Shown: positions 16,459 to 25,160 of the stretch, one piece after another
Position numbering within the stretch: position 1 is the stretch's first letter
Layout of the letters: each line of letters starts with the position of its first letter
NCBI GenBank assembly: GCA_913775715.1
Contig: CAJYMC010000001.1
Coordinates: 62,001-126,000, forward strand
Origin: an uncultured Exiguobacterium sp.
GTDB taxonomy: Bacteria > Bacillota > Bacilli > Exiguobacteriales > Exiguobacteriaceae
Direction: 5' to 3'
Length of the DNA stretch: 64,000 nucleotides
The notes under the pieces: model-generated
Seen by the model: the letters and a program-made list of their open reading frames with translations, nothing else
The model's database searches: none
Told to the model about the DNA's origin: nothing
Made by a program: the position numbers and the translations under genes

Positions 16459-17307
16459 TCATTTCATTCCATTCGCGAAATAAATCAATGTTTCGCTCTC
16501 ATCTTCTGTCAACGATCGTCCTGTCTCTTCTGCATATAAGGTCCGCATATCTTTCAGTCGTCCTTCGGTCGCTTCCGTTATGCGAATGGCTCGACGCAAT
16601 ATCTGAACCTCTTCTTCAAATTCCGATTTCGGCATCGCTTCTCCATGCGACCAGATATAATAGTCGACATCTAAACGATCGAGTACTTCTAATAAACGTG
16701 CCGTCCGCTCCACCGTGTAGTTCCACTTCGGCGAAAAGATATCAGCATACATGGCGTCTCCTAAGAACACGACACGTTCTTCCGGAATGTAGACGAGAAG
16801 GCTCCCAGGAGAATGATCATTGTCGACTTCAATCAGTTGGCACTGCACGCCGCCCAAATCAAGATCCAGTTGTCCTTCAAAGCCGATCGTCGGTAAAACG
16901 ACTTCGATATCGCGCGCTTCACCATACTCGAGCTTGATTGCGTCCGCACAAAATGGAATCTCGATGCCTTGATCCATTCGTTCTCGTAATGCTTCATCCG
17001 TCCAAGCGTAGGGTTGCATCCCCTTCATATGAGTAATCGTTTGCTTAGTCGCGATTGACGGCAGACCAAAATGTTTCATTCCAAAAATATGATCCCAGTG
17101 CCAATGGGTCAACGCTAACAAATCAGGTGTTCCGAGATTTCGTTTTTGCATTTCTTCTAAGAAAAGTGCTGCGTGTGCTGACGAATTCCCCGCATCAATC
17201 ATCAATTGATGCTTCTCCCCACGCACGACGGCGAGAATCGGGCGGTCCGTTTCGCTGACTGGTGTCTGATACCAAATCCGTGAAGTCAATTGTTTGAAGT
17301 GTTGCAT
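16459..17307 (-). CDS. Metallo-beta-lactamase-fold hydrolase
   Basis: The 282-residue protein carries the metal motif HWHWDH at residues 68-73 and further MBL features (DAGNS before it, SPGSLLVYIPEERVVFLGDAMY later). This fits the glyoxalase II/RNase-Z-like hydrolase superfamily with a binuclear metal site. It lacks a signal peptide, so it is cytoplasmic. The substrate is unknown. GAAGGAGG precedes ATG 17307. Confidence 0.85.
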   Translation of the reverse strand: MQHFKQLTSRIWYQTPVSETDRPILAVVRGEKHQLMIDAGNSSAHAALFLEEMQKRNLGTPDLLALTHWHWDHIFGMKHFGLPSIATKQTITHMKGMQPYAWTDEALRERMDQGIEIPFCADAIKLEYGEARDIEVVLPTIGFEGQLDLDLGGVQCQLIEVDNDHSPGSLLVYIPEERVVFLGDAMYADIFSPKWNYTVERTARLLEVLDRLDVDYYIWSHGEAMPKSEFEEEVQILRRAIRITEATEGRLKDMRTLYAEETGRSLTEDESETLIYFANGMK

Positions 17308-17349
17308 GTCCTACCTCCTTCTACTCTGTCCTTAGTATACGTCATGACA

Positions 17350-17382
17350 AAACCGGGTTCATCTAGAAGACAAACCCGGTTT
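17350..17382 (-). terminator. Terminator of the MMPL transporter operon
   Basis: Ten-base arms AAACCGGGTT / AACCCGGTTT pair perfectly and are followed on the minus strand by TTGTCATG. It is nine bases past the transporter stop. Confidence 0.8.
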
Positions 17383-17391
17383 GGTTAGTTC

Positions 17392-20058
17392 TTATTTTTT
17401 AGCGTTTGGTCGAAACGGCCACCAAACCCCTTTACCAAACGATACCGTGATCGCTGGAATCAAGAGTGGTAGGACGATTAAACCATATAAGAGTAGACCT
17501 GTGATGACGATTGTTGCGATTTGAACGAGACTCAAGACACCAGACGGCATCATCGCTCCGAACGTTCCGGCGAGGATGATTGCTGCCGTGATAATGACGG
17601 ACCCCATCTTTTTCATCGACAGGAACATCGCTTCCTTCGTATCAAGTCCATTGATCGTCTCTTCCCGGAAACGATCGAGTAGGAAGATTGAGTAATCGAT
17701 ACCAAGAGCAATCAACATGACGAATCCGAAGAACGGAACGGCCCAACTGATGCCGTCATATCCGAGTCCGTTGACGAAGATCAATTCAGCAATCGACATC
17801 GACGTGTAATACGTCAGCAATAACGAACCAATCATGAACAATGGCATGATCAACGAACGGAACATGATTGCTAAAATGACGAAGAGACTGATCAGCATGA
17901 CCGTCACGGTTCGTTTGAAATCGGCTTTCGACGTATCGTTTAAGTCGCTGTTAACGCTTGAAATCCCGCCATATGCGACAGTACTGTCTTCAAACGGTGT
18001 TCCTTTGATCGTATTCGCTGTCGTCTTTTTGATCGCAGCGACGGTTTGAATCGCTTCCGGTGAATACGGATCATCTTCAAGGATGACTTCGAACTTCAAT
18101 CCCGTCTGTTGATCAATCGCGTAACGATCGATTGCTGGCTTAAATGCCTTATCCGATAGCGTATCTTTTGGCACGAATACGCCTGTTCCACGAATCGATG
18201 TGGCTTGTCCCATCTCGGTTAACAAACCTGAGATGTCATCTAGCCCATTACTAATTTTAGAGAGCCCTGTGTTTGCCTGACCGACACCATCCGCAAGTTG
18301 CGTCAACCCACTTCCAAGTTGACCCGCTTGTGCTCCTTGGGATGCAATTCCACTTGCTGCTTGACTGATACCAGCTTGAACTTGACTCAATTGACCAGAC
18401 AAAACATTTAATGTCCCGACGGTTTGCGGGATGTTTTGTGTCGACTGTAGACCTTGACCGACGAGCGTCAATTGTTGATTGATCTGTCCAAGTCCGTCTG
18501 CCGCTTGTTGCAACTGACTTGCTCCTGCTGAAGCAGCGTCTCCTGCCGGTAGCTGCCCTGTGATACCGTTGAGATTGTCTTCAACAGTCGTCAGACCAGA
18601 CTGAACGTCCTTAAGACCCGCAGTTGCTTTCTTCATGCCAGCAGCGACTTGTTTTAATTGACGATCGACGTAGAAGTCATTGATGACTTCGCCTGTCGGA
18701 CGAGAAATCGAACGAACCGATTTGACCCCGTCAATTTTCACAAGTTCACGACTGAGTTGTTCCGCATAAGGAACTGTTTTTTCAGTAATCAAATCTTTGT
18801 CGCTCTTCAGGATGACATTGACTGGGAGCGACTCACCCGCCCCAAATCCATCCGAGATCGCATTCAGTCCTTTGACCGTGTCGTACTTCGCACCAATCTC
18901 ATCGACGGTATTAAACGAGAGGTCATCATCGTACGTAAAGAGTGTCGGGACCGTTACGATCGCAACGATGATCATCGCAAGTAACGGACGGCGGATTGAT
19001 AACCCACCATAATGTGACCACAGTTTGCTATCCTGGTGACTCGCTGCCTTCTTCGACGGCCAGAATAATTTTTCTTTTAGTGTCGCCATGAAGAATGGCA
19101 CAAGTGTGAATAAAACGAGTAAGAGGACGGCAATCCCTACTGCAACAGCGACCGACGATTTAAAGATTGGGAAGTCCGCAAATCCGATTGCTGAGAAACC
19201 GACGAGAACAGCAAGACCACTGATTAGTAACGTACGCCCTGCTGTCTTATACGTATTGACGATTGCTGTCTCAACGTCGTGTCCTGCCGTCAACTCTTCC
19301 TTGTACCGGCTCAGGAGCAAAATACAATAGTCCGTCCCAATCCCGAACAGGATGGCAACGAGGAAGATTTGCGTATAGTTCGATACCGGGAAGCCGAACC
19401 AGTCGACGAAAAAGGCGACAAGTGATTGGCTGATCAGGTACGTAAACCCAACCGCAACGAGTGGGACGAATGGTGTGACGACTGAACGGAAGACGAGCAG
19501 AAGCAGTCCGAAAATCAATCCGACCGTAATCAGTTCCGTCCGCTTCAATCCTTCTTGCGAGCTCGTATTAACGTCATCGTTGATTAACGCTTCGCCCGTT
19601 AGATAAATGGTTTGATCCTTCGGTAAAAGATCGGTCCGGATTTGTTTTGCCAGTTTGACGATCTCTTCTTGCGAACCGTCGACCGTGATCGGCACGAGCA
19701 CCGTTTTTTTGTCTTTTGAGACGAGTTGTCCTTCCGTCTCTTTGTTTTCAAACGGATTCAGGACATCCGTGACCGGACGATCGAGTGCTTCTAAATCCTT
19801 AACGATTTTCCCGATTGATGTGCGATCGGCATCGCTGACTTTATCTTTAAGCGGAATGACAAGAGAAATTGTTTCCTCACTTGCCCCCGCTTTTTCTAAA
19901 ATGTCAGCTGCCCGTTGTGAATCGGCATCATTTGCAAGCTGAATCGCACCTGCTTCTTCTGCTTGTTTAGCCAAGTTTGGTGCCGTGAATAGTAAACCTA
20001 CTGTGACGATAAGCAATAACGCTAGAATTGCCCAACGCCATTTGACGATTTGTCGCAT
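17392..20058 (-). CDS. MMPL/RND-family transporter
   Basis: The 888-residue integral membrane protein has the two-fold MMPL architecture: one N-terminal helix, a large outer domain, a block of helices (about residues 170-350), a second outer domain, and another helix block near 690-880. The second outer domain (about 450-600) carries a long Gln/Gly/Leu-rich heptad repeat (LQQAADGLGQI, GLTQLADGVGQANTGL), as in YdgH/YhgE-like Firmicute proteins. It probably exports lipids or toxic hydrophobic compounds. It is the second gene of an operon led by a MarR regulator, 31 bases away. Confidence 0.9.
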   Translation of the reverse strand: MRQIVKWRWAILALLLIVTVGLLFTAPNLAKQAEEAGAIQLANDADSQRAADILEKAGASEETISLVIPLKDKVSDADRTSIGKIVKDLEALDRPVTDVLNPFENKETEGQLVSKDKKTVLVPITVDGSQEEIVKLAKQIRTDLLPKDQTIYLTGEALINDDVNTSSQEGLKRTELITVGLIFGLLLLVFRSVVTPFVPLVAVGFTYLISQSLVAFFVDWFGFPVSNYTQIFLVAILFGIGTDYCILLLSRYKEELTAGHDVETAIVNTYKTAGRTLLISGLAVLVGFSAIGFADFPIFKSSVAVAVGIAVLLLVLFTLVPFFMATLKEKLFWPSKKAASHQDSKLWSHYGGLSIRRPLLAMIIVAIVTVPTLFTYDDDLSFNTVDEIGAKYDTVKGLNAISDGFGAGESLPVNVILKSDKDLITEKTVPYAEQLSRELVKIDGVKSVRSISRPTGEVINDFYVDRQLKQVAAGMKKATAGLKDVQSGLTTVEDNLNGITGQLPAGDAASAGASQLQQAADGLGQINQQLTLVGQGLQSTQNIPQTVGTLNVLSGQLSQVQAGISQAASGIASQGAQAGQLGSGLTQLADGVGQANTGLSKISNGLDDISGLLTEMGQATSIRGTGVFVPKDTLSDKAFKPAIDRYAIDQQTGLKFEVILEDDPYSPEAIQTVAAIKKTTANTIKGTPFEDSTVAYGGISSVNSDLNDTSKADFKRTVTVMLISLFVILAIMFRSLIMPLFMIGSLLLTYYTSMSIAELIFVNGLGYDGISWAVPFFGFVMLIALGIDYSIFLLDRFREETINGLDTKEAMFLSMKKMGSVIITAAIILAGTFGAMMPSGVLSLVQIATIVITGLLLYGLIVLPLLIPAITVSFGKGVWWPFRPNAKK

Positions 20059-20089
20059 ATCCGATTCTCCTCTTCCTTCGATTCTGTCT

Positions 20090-20533
20090 TTAGTCGTTCA
20101 ACTGCAAAATTTCTTTGATTTTCTTAAAGGTTTCGATGAACTGGATGACTTCTTCTTCCTCGACCTTTCCTTCAATCAAATTCTCAAGATACGTATAGAT
20201 TTCTTGCTCCGCTTCGGTCGCCACTAGCCGACCTGCTTCCGTCAACGAGATGTACTTCGTTCGGTGGTCATTTTCTCGACGTTCGACGATGACGAGACCT
20301 TTTTCGGTCAACTTTTTCAGTCGATTGGAGATGGCACTTTTGTGAACACCCTGAACTGCCGCGAGACGCCCCGATGAGATCGGTCCATATTTTCCGACGA
20401 GCTTCAATACATGGAGTTGTTCCGGTGAATACATTTGCCAAACGGGCGCTTCAACTGACTTCAATACGCGTTCTGTTCCGTGGATCATGACTTCTTCAAA
20501 CAGGAGGACTGCTTCACGTAGATTGTCTTTCAT
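20090..20533 (-). CDS. MarR-family regulator of the MMPL exporter
   Basis: The 147-residue winged-helix protein shows the MarR pattern: LKLVGKYGPISSGRLAAVQGVHKSAISNRLKKLTEKGLV, then the wing RRENDHRTKYISLTEAG. It precedes the transporter gene in the same transcript and a 7-bp inverted repeat covers its own promoter. Autorepression with release by an exported compound is the usual arrangement. The ATG lies ten bases after an AGGGGG site. Confidence 0.92.
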   Translation of the reverse strand: MKDNLREAVLLFEEVMIHGTERVLKSVEAPVWQMYSPEQLHVLKLVGKYGPISSGRLAAVQGVHKSAISNRLKKLTEKGLVIVERRENDHRTKYISLTEAGRLVATEAEQEIYTYLENLIEGKVEEEEVIQFIETFKKIKEILQLND

Positions 20534-20547
20534 TTTTAGTTTACCCC

Positions 20548-20570
20548 CTAAACTTATGAGGTTAGTTTAG
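20548..20570. promoter_or_regulatory. Candidate MarR operator
   Basis: CTAAACT-N9-AGTTTAG is a perfect inverted repeat overlapping the -10 box of the MarR/MMPL promoter. Confidence 0.65.
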
Positions 20571-20593
20571 CCCCTCAACTAGTAGACTGTCAA
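20564..20593 (-). promoter_or_regulatory. Promoter of the MarR/MMPL operon
   Basis: Minus-strand TTGACA (20588-20593) and TAAACT (20564-20569) are 18 bases apart, some 30 bases before the MarR ATG. Confidence 0.65.
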
Positions 20594-20667
20594 CTCTAAA
20601 CTGTCACAACTCATCGATGCAGAACATGGCCATTTTCTGTATGATAAAGGAAGAGAGGAGCATGCTT

Positions 20668-20859
20668 ATGTTGACCTTGTTTTGGATTGCGTTAGTCATC
20701 TGTCTCGTAGGTCTTGTCTTTACGTTACGGATTGCCAAGCAACCAGCAGAAGAAAAGTATGACCACAAAACTTCGGCTAAAAATATGTCTTGGATGTATT
20801 TCATTTTTCTGCCGATCATTCTGATTTTATTAGGCATCTTCTATTATTTTTTAACGTGA
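20668..20859 (+). CDS. Small two-helix membrane protein (63 residues)
   Basis: The protein begins MLTLFWIALVICLVGLVF and ends MYFIFLPIILILLGIFYYFLT, so two hydrophobic segments flank a charged middle (KQPAEEKYDHKTSAKN). GAGAGGAG seven bases before ATG 20668 favours this start over earlier in-frame ATGs at 20617, 20641 and 20662. The gene ends inside a large palindrome shared with the convergent uspA-like gene. I do not recognise a family. Confidence 0.7.
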   Translation: MLTLFWIALVICLVGLVFTLRIAKQPAEEKYDHKTSAKNMSWMYFIFLPIILILLGIFYYFLT

Positions 20860-20903
20860 CATAAAACAGCACACATCAATTGATGTGTGCTGTTTTATGT
20901 CAC
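20856..20903. terminator. Perfect 48-base palindrome, bidirectional terminator
   Basis: Two 24-base arms with no unpaired centre (CAATTG middle) lie between convergent genes and contain both stop codons (TGA 20857-20859 on plus, 20900-20902 on minus). Each strand ends its stem with CTGTTTTATGT. Confidence 0.8.
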
Positions 20904-21349
20904 TTCAAGGTTTTAGGGCGAACGATATAGATATCGCATTTCGCATAACGAGAGATGTTCTCAGAAACACTTCCGATCATGATGCGTTCCATCGCATTCA
21001 TTCCAACTGCCCCGCAGACGATCAATCCAGCACCAACACGTGGTGCGATGACCTTCGGAATTAGTGTTTTTGGAGAGCCATTTTCAATGACCAGTTCAAT
21101 CGTCTCAACACCTGCCTCTCGTGCCCGCTTTTCGTAACGATCTAACAGTTCTTGTGCATATTCGGTGACATTTTGATCAATGAAACGTTTATTGGCACGT
21201 ACATTAGCAAACGTCTGAATATCGATCACATGAGCAATGACGAGTTTCGCATGATCGAGATTGGCAAATTTCACTGCCTTCTCAAAGGCTAAATCTGCCG
21301 TCTTTGATCCGTCGACTGCCACCAAAATCGTATGATACTGGCTCTCCAT
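20900..21349 (-). CDS. Universal stress protein, UspA family
   Basis: The 149-residue protein has the Usp fold with VAVDGS near the N terminus and the ATP-binding signature GAVGMNAMERIMIGSVSE near the C terminus. It is therefore probably of the nucleotide-binding subtype. The first codon of the longest frame (21352) is TTG; the ATG at 21349, eight bases after AAGGATGA, is more likely. It follows the GSP17M-like gene by 28 bases and is probably co-transcribed with it as a stress operon. Confidence 0.92.
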   Translation of the reverse strand: MESQYHTILVAVDGSKTADLAFEKAVKFANLDHAKLVIAHVIDIQTFANVRANKRFIDQNVTEYAQELLDRYEKRAREAGVETIELVIENGSPKTLIPKVIAPRVGAGLIVCGAVGMNAMERIMIGSVSENISRYAKCDIYIVRPKTLK

Positions 21350-21377
21350 CAAGCATCATCCTTTCTGCACGACTCTC

Positions 21378-21827
21378 TTACAGCATCCGGTCATTTTCAT
21401 TTTCGAGGGCGCGATTTTCATGATCGAGTTTCCGTTCTGCCTCGATTCCTTCTGGCTCTGTCTCCAAAATACTTTTTGGTTTCGGCGCAGGACGCGACGC
21501 TCCTTCCTCATCTGCTAATAGGACATACTCGCCTTGTTGGACACGTAACACATGCTGACGAATATCCGACTCTGGTAACCCGAGTTCCGTAAAGGCGGTT
21601 TGAATTTCTTCAGCCGAAGCCGGTTTGCCTGTAAACCGCTCAAACAACGTCCGTTTTCCGGAGACGAGTTGAGCCGCTGATTGTCCGCGTAACATCGCCA
21701 TATCGGTCTTGTCTTGCAACACAACGTATAGATCCTCTTCTAGATAACCGGCAAAATGTAAGTCTTCAATCTTACGAATCAATTCCGTTTCATTTTGATA
21801 GACACCGATCCATTGTTTTTTTCCCAT
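21378..21827 (-). CDS. General stress protein 17M-like (YflT domain)
   Basis: The N-terminal half of this 149-residue protein (IGVYQNETELIRKIEDLHFAGY, then DLYVVLQDKTDMAMLRG) matches the heat-induced YflT/GSP17M domain of Bacillales. The C-terminal quarter is charged and low-complexity (PAPKPKSILETEPEG, LDHENRALENENDRML), possibly disordered. Its molecular role is unknown. It leads a two-gene unit with the UspA gene. GGGGGAG precedes the ATG. Confidence 0.8.
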   Translation of the reverse strand: MGKKQWIGVYQNETELIRKIEDLHFAGYLEEDLYVVLQDKTDMAMLRGQSAAQLVSGKRTLFERFTGKPASAEEIQTAFTELGLPESDIRQHVLRVQQGEYVLLADEEGASRPAPKPKSILETEPEGIEAERKLDHENRALENENDRML

Positions 21828-21891
21828 AACACACGTCTCCCCCTTTTATAACAGCTATATGGGATATACCCCAAATTCGTCTAAAACATGA

Positions 21892-22626
21892 CTAAGACGA
21901 AGAAGACTTCGGTGAATGCTGTCGAAAAAGACGTTGCCTTCTATAGAAGACGTAATAGCACAAGAGTAAGGCACATACGATCCCGATTCCTGTTACGATT
22001 TGTTGCACAAGAACGAGGCGATGGTTAAAGAACAGTCCAATCAAATACCAGATGAGTGCGAGACCAAATACCCAATCCGAGTGGATTGCGATGAACAGGA
22101 GCCCACCAATAACAGCTACTATGAGTGCAATCGTACCCCATTGGCGTTCGGAAAGACCGAATAACGAAGTGAATTGAAAATCCGATAAGATGCGAAATGG
22201 TAAAATCAACAGCATCGTACTGATCCAGGCAAGCAACACTGAGAAGGGAGAGCGCATCCACGGGGAACGTCGGGGATGGTGTTGAATTTTCATGTAGACT
22301 AAGCACAGGCTGATGAAAGAAATCGTCGTCGAGACAAGTTCCCACGGTGGTCCACTCATACTACTTATTCCAAGCGTCACGAGTGATAACGCAAGCCACC
22401 CTCCGATATCTTCAATCAGCTCTCGATCCGCAGGGAAGGCACGAACTGGTCGAATACACCAAATCAATAATGTCGTAAACACAACACCTGTGATGGCGTC
22501 AAAAAATGGTGCCGGAACAAGAGGTAACTTAGGAATGGTCGTCGGATGTTGCCAAACGACGCGTGCTAGCAATGCAAAGAGAAATGCTCCTACATTCATC
22601 AAGCGTAAAAATGTTAAATACTGCAC
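21892..22626 (-). CDS. Unknown multi-spanning membrane protein
   Basis: The product has about seven hydrophobic segments (for example FLFALLARVVW, VVFTTLLIWCI, IALIVAVIGGLLFIAI, GIVCALLLCYYVFY) and a basic, serine-rich C-terminal tail. I cannot place it in a family. The longest frame begins with TTG at 22674, but a full AGGAGGTGA sequence lies eight bases before GTG 22626, which makes a 244-residue protein with a GTG start. Choosing 22626 also frees the divergent region before the FusB-like gene. Confidence 0.65.
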   Translation of the reverse strand: MQYLTFLRLMNVGAFLFALLARVVWQHPTTIPKLPLVPAPFFDAITGVVFTTLLIWCIRPVRAFPADRELIEDIGGWLALSLVTLGISSMSGPPWELVSTTISFISLCLVYMKIQHHPRRSPWMRSPFSVLLAWISTMLLILPFRILSDFQFTSLFGLSERQWGTIALIVAVIGGLLFIAIHSDWVFGLALIWYLIGLFFNHRLVLVQQIVTGIGIVCALLLCYYVFYRRQRLFRQHSPKSSSS

Positions 22627-22749
22627 CTCCCTCTTCACCTCCTCGTTCAGTCTGTTATTTAATTCCCGTTGCAAGAGTCTGAAAAACTAAAATGTCGCTT
22701 TGTTCTCTTACCAAATTCCGGTACGATGAAAAGAAAAGGAGGAACAAGA

Positions 22750-23388
22750 ATGGACGCATTTTTATTACCTTATCAATACAATTTCATTCGGAATCAAGTC
22801 GACCTGTTGCAACATCAATTTGCAGCCGTTCATGATCCCGATGTTCGTGATGCTGTCCGGTACAGTGCCGCTGAAAAGATATTTGATCTATTGCCCGTAC
22901 TTACACCGGAACAAGAAATCTTATTGACGAATATTCGGGACGCTGAATCCGAACAGGATCTCTTCGCATATTTAGCGCACGTCGAACCATTCATCCAACC
23001 GTTTCCGAGCATTTCTGAATCACGCATCCGTCAGCTATTCAAAAAAACGAAAAAGCTGCATGTTCCGCCTCTTCACTCCTTTGAGTGGACACACACGACG
23101 TTTTTAAGCTGGAACGATACCGGGAATCGGAAAAAATACTTCGTCTATCCTTTGGATGGTGAATGGATTGGCGTCGAAGGTACCTATCTGCCATCGATTC
23201 AAAAAGGGATTTGTGCGATTTGCCATACGTATAGTGACATCACACTCGTAACTGCCACGACACGCCGTTCTGCTGAACAGCACCAGACGATCGGTCATCA
23301 TATGTGTATCGATAGTGATACATGCAATCAAGCGGTGACGAATCCAGAAGTCATTGAAACGTTCTTAGCTCGTACGCAAAAGAAATGA
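22750..23388 (+). CDS. Elongation factor G-binding protein, FusB/FusC family
   Basis: The 212-residue protein has an N-terminal helical domain and a C-terminal treble-clef zinc finger with Cys at about 155, 158, 186 and 192 (GICAICHT and MCIDSDTCNQ). This is the FusB/FusC pattern. Characterised members bind EF-G and free it from the ribosome when fusidic acid stalls it; chromosomal homologues are common in Bacillales. AAAGGAGG lies seven bases before ATG 22750, so the longer frame from 22669 is discarded. Resistance in this strain is not shown by sequence alone. Confidence 0.88.
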   Translation: MDAFLLPYQYNFIRNQVDLLQHQFAAVHDPDVRDAVRYSAAEKIFDLLPVLTPEQEILLTNIRDAESEQDLFAYLAHVEPFIQPFPSISESRIRQLFKKTKKLHVPPLHSFEWTHTTFLSWNDTGNRKKYFVYPLDGEWIGVEGTYLPSIQKGICAICHTYSDITLVTATTRRSAEQHQTIGHHMCIDSDTCNQAVTNPEVIETFLARTQKK

Positions 23389-23398
23389 TACGTACCAA

Positions 23399-23449
23399 AA
23401 AACACGTTCGTATGACTGGTCCGCTTGGATCAGCATACGAGCGTGTTTT
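23399..23449. terminator. Bidirectional terminator between FusB-like and GGDEF genes
   Basis: Sixteen-base arms beginning AAAACACG and ending CGTGTTTT pair with one G:U position. Both flanks are A/T-rich, serving the two convergent genes. Confidence 0.8.
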
Positions 23450-23452
23450 CGT

Positions 23453-24991
23453 TTAGATATTCGTTACCATGGATTCGTACAAATAGAATTGATTTTTCCC
23501 TCGCCGCTTTGCTTCATACATCGCAAGATCTGCAAATTCAATCAAATCCGCTCTTGAGGCAGCATGTGCAGGATAGATCGTTCCCCCAATGCTCGCTGTC
23601 ACAGGAAGTGGAATGATGCCATGATGAAACGGCTTTCGGAATAAGGAAACGAGATGTTCTCCACACTGCACGACTTCTGACTCTTGTTCAACATCAAATA
23701 ATAAGACGACGAATTCATCCCCTCCTTGCCTTGAAATGACTGTGTGGGGTGGTAGTTTTTTTTGTAAACGTATCGTGACATCGATGATGAGTTGATCTCC
23801 AACGTGATGTCCATACGTATCGTTCACTTGTTTAAAATGATCAATATCAATAAAGAATAAACCAACTTGTCTATCATTCGCTTCCGCCCGGTATAGAGCA
23901 TCTTGAAACAGTCTTGCAAACAAGTACCGATTCGGTAGTCCTGTCAAAGCATCATGATATGCCATTTGCCGCATCTCTTCCATCGCAGAGGCCAATGCTT
24001 CCGTTCGTTCCTCCACCTTGGCTTCAAGATTTTCCCGTAACCGTTGATTATCAACGACGATTCGAATTTGACGCGAAATCAACAACGGAATTGCAATCAT
24101 TAGTCCAATCGTTAAACCGTTCCAACTGATCGTTTGCCGTGCCATCGTCACGAATAGAATCAACAAGAACAAGTAAGGTGTGATCAAACGTAAGACATCG
24201 ATCCATCTTCGTGTGATATCAATGTTGACAAATGACTCCTCGGCGTCAAAACGATAAGCTGCTAATCCGACAATCATAACAGTCGCTAACCATAACGGAT
24301 CGAGCCAACTCGAAGGAAATGGATAATCAAATCGTTCTAGTACGACGTATAGGAGGTCGGCAAGTAACTGAAAATGAAACGCAATTAAAATCAACAACAA
24401 TGAACTTCCATTACCTCGTTTCATCAAACCAAAGAACAAGACAATCATCCCGCCAAGTAATAATAGATCGCCAAGTGGATAGCGCAACCATAAAATCGTC
24501 TCGAACGTCAACATGGCATTTGCTTCAAAATATGGTGTCACTAAATAGTGCCACGAGAGTGAACCAGCAACGACCAAGATGATAAATTCATCAAATAGAA
24601 AAACGCGAAGATTGACTTCACGTCGTCGATTTTGCAAAAAATAACCAAAAGCGACGATGTAGATCACGATTTGCAAACTAAAGATCAAGTCAATCCAGTC
24701 AAACGGTTCCGTACGTGTACGTTCTTGAAGGAAATAAACGAGCTGTCCACATTCACCTAGACCGAGCATCGTGTTGGCAAACAATAAAAGAAGAAATAAA
24801 CGAGAGGTAAAAGGACGTCGCATCTGGCGACGTCGTGCCTGCCAAATTAAATAGAGAGAGACCGAGACACCACCAATCGTGAACAGACTATTGACGACTT
24901 GTCCGATTACTGTATCCGTCCCAACGTATGCCACCCAACCGAGGTGTAAAAGAAGCCAAAAAACAACGACTCCTAACCAATTCTGATACAC
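23453..24991 (-). CDS. Membrane diguanylate cyclase (GGDEF domain)
   Basis: Residues 1 to about 310 form roughly eight or nine hydrophobic segments, then a short coiled coil (LRENLEAKVEERTEALASAMEEMRQM), then a GGDEF domain with an intact GGDEF at about 423-427. It should make cyclic di-GMP. No RxxD inhibitory site precedes the motif, so product inhibition is not expected. There is no EAL domain. The start codon is GTG, with AGGAGGGGG upstream. The next gene along (minus strand, upstream) is an orphan histidine kinase. Confidence 0.9.
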   Translation of the reverse strand: MYQNWLGVVVFWLLLHLGWVAYVGTDTVIGQVVNSLFTIGGVSVSLYLIWQARRRQMRRPFTSRLFLLLLFANTMLGLGECGQLVYFLQERTRTEPFDWIDLIFSLQIVIYIVAFGYFLQNRRREVNLRVFLFDEFIILVVAGSLSWHYLVTPYFEANAMLTFETILWLRYPLGDLLLLGGMIVLFFGLMKRGNGSSLLLILIAFHFQLLADLLYVVLERFDYPFPSSWLDPLWLATVMIVGLAAYRFDAEESFVNIDITRRWIDVLRLITPYLFLLILFVTMARQTISWNGLTIGLMIAIPLLISRQIRIVVDNQRLRENLEAKVEERTEALASAMEEMRQMAYHDALTGLPNRYLFARLFQDALYRAEANDRQVGLFFIDIDHFKQVNDTYGHHVGDQLIIDVTIRLQKKLPPHTVISRQGGDEFVVLLFDVEQESEVVQCGEHLVSLFRKPFHHGIIPLPVTASIGGTIYPAHAASRADLIEFADLAMYEAKRRGKNQFYLYESMVTNI

Positions 24992-25105
24992 GGCGATCCC
25001 CCTCCTTTTTTAATCATAGTCCGTTTGTCCTATAGGTATATCGGTTCATCATTGCATTTTATTCACCTTTTTTTATTTTATTGATATTTTTTTGAAATCA
25101 ATAGA

Positions 25106-25142
25106 AAACCGTGTTTTCACCTAAGCGGCTTGAACACGGTTT
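25106..25142 (-). terminator. Terminator of the histidine kinase gene
   Basis: Ten-base arms AAACCGTGTT / AACACGGTTT flank a 17-base loop and end in TTTTCTATTG on the minus strand. Confidence 0.7.
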
Positions 25143-25160
25143 AGTAACAACGTATTTTGA

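Noticed and set aside
21860..21890. SigB-like GTTTTA and GGGTAT before the GSP17M-like gene
   Set aside because: The two boxes are only 10 bases apart, too close for the 12-15 spacing of the SigB consensus.
22669..22749. N-terminal extension of the FusB-like protein
   Set aside because: A perfectly placed AAAGGAGG precedes the ATG at 22750 and the upstream codons match no part of the family.
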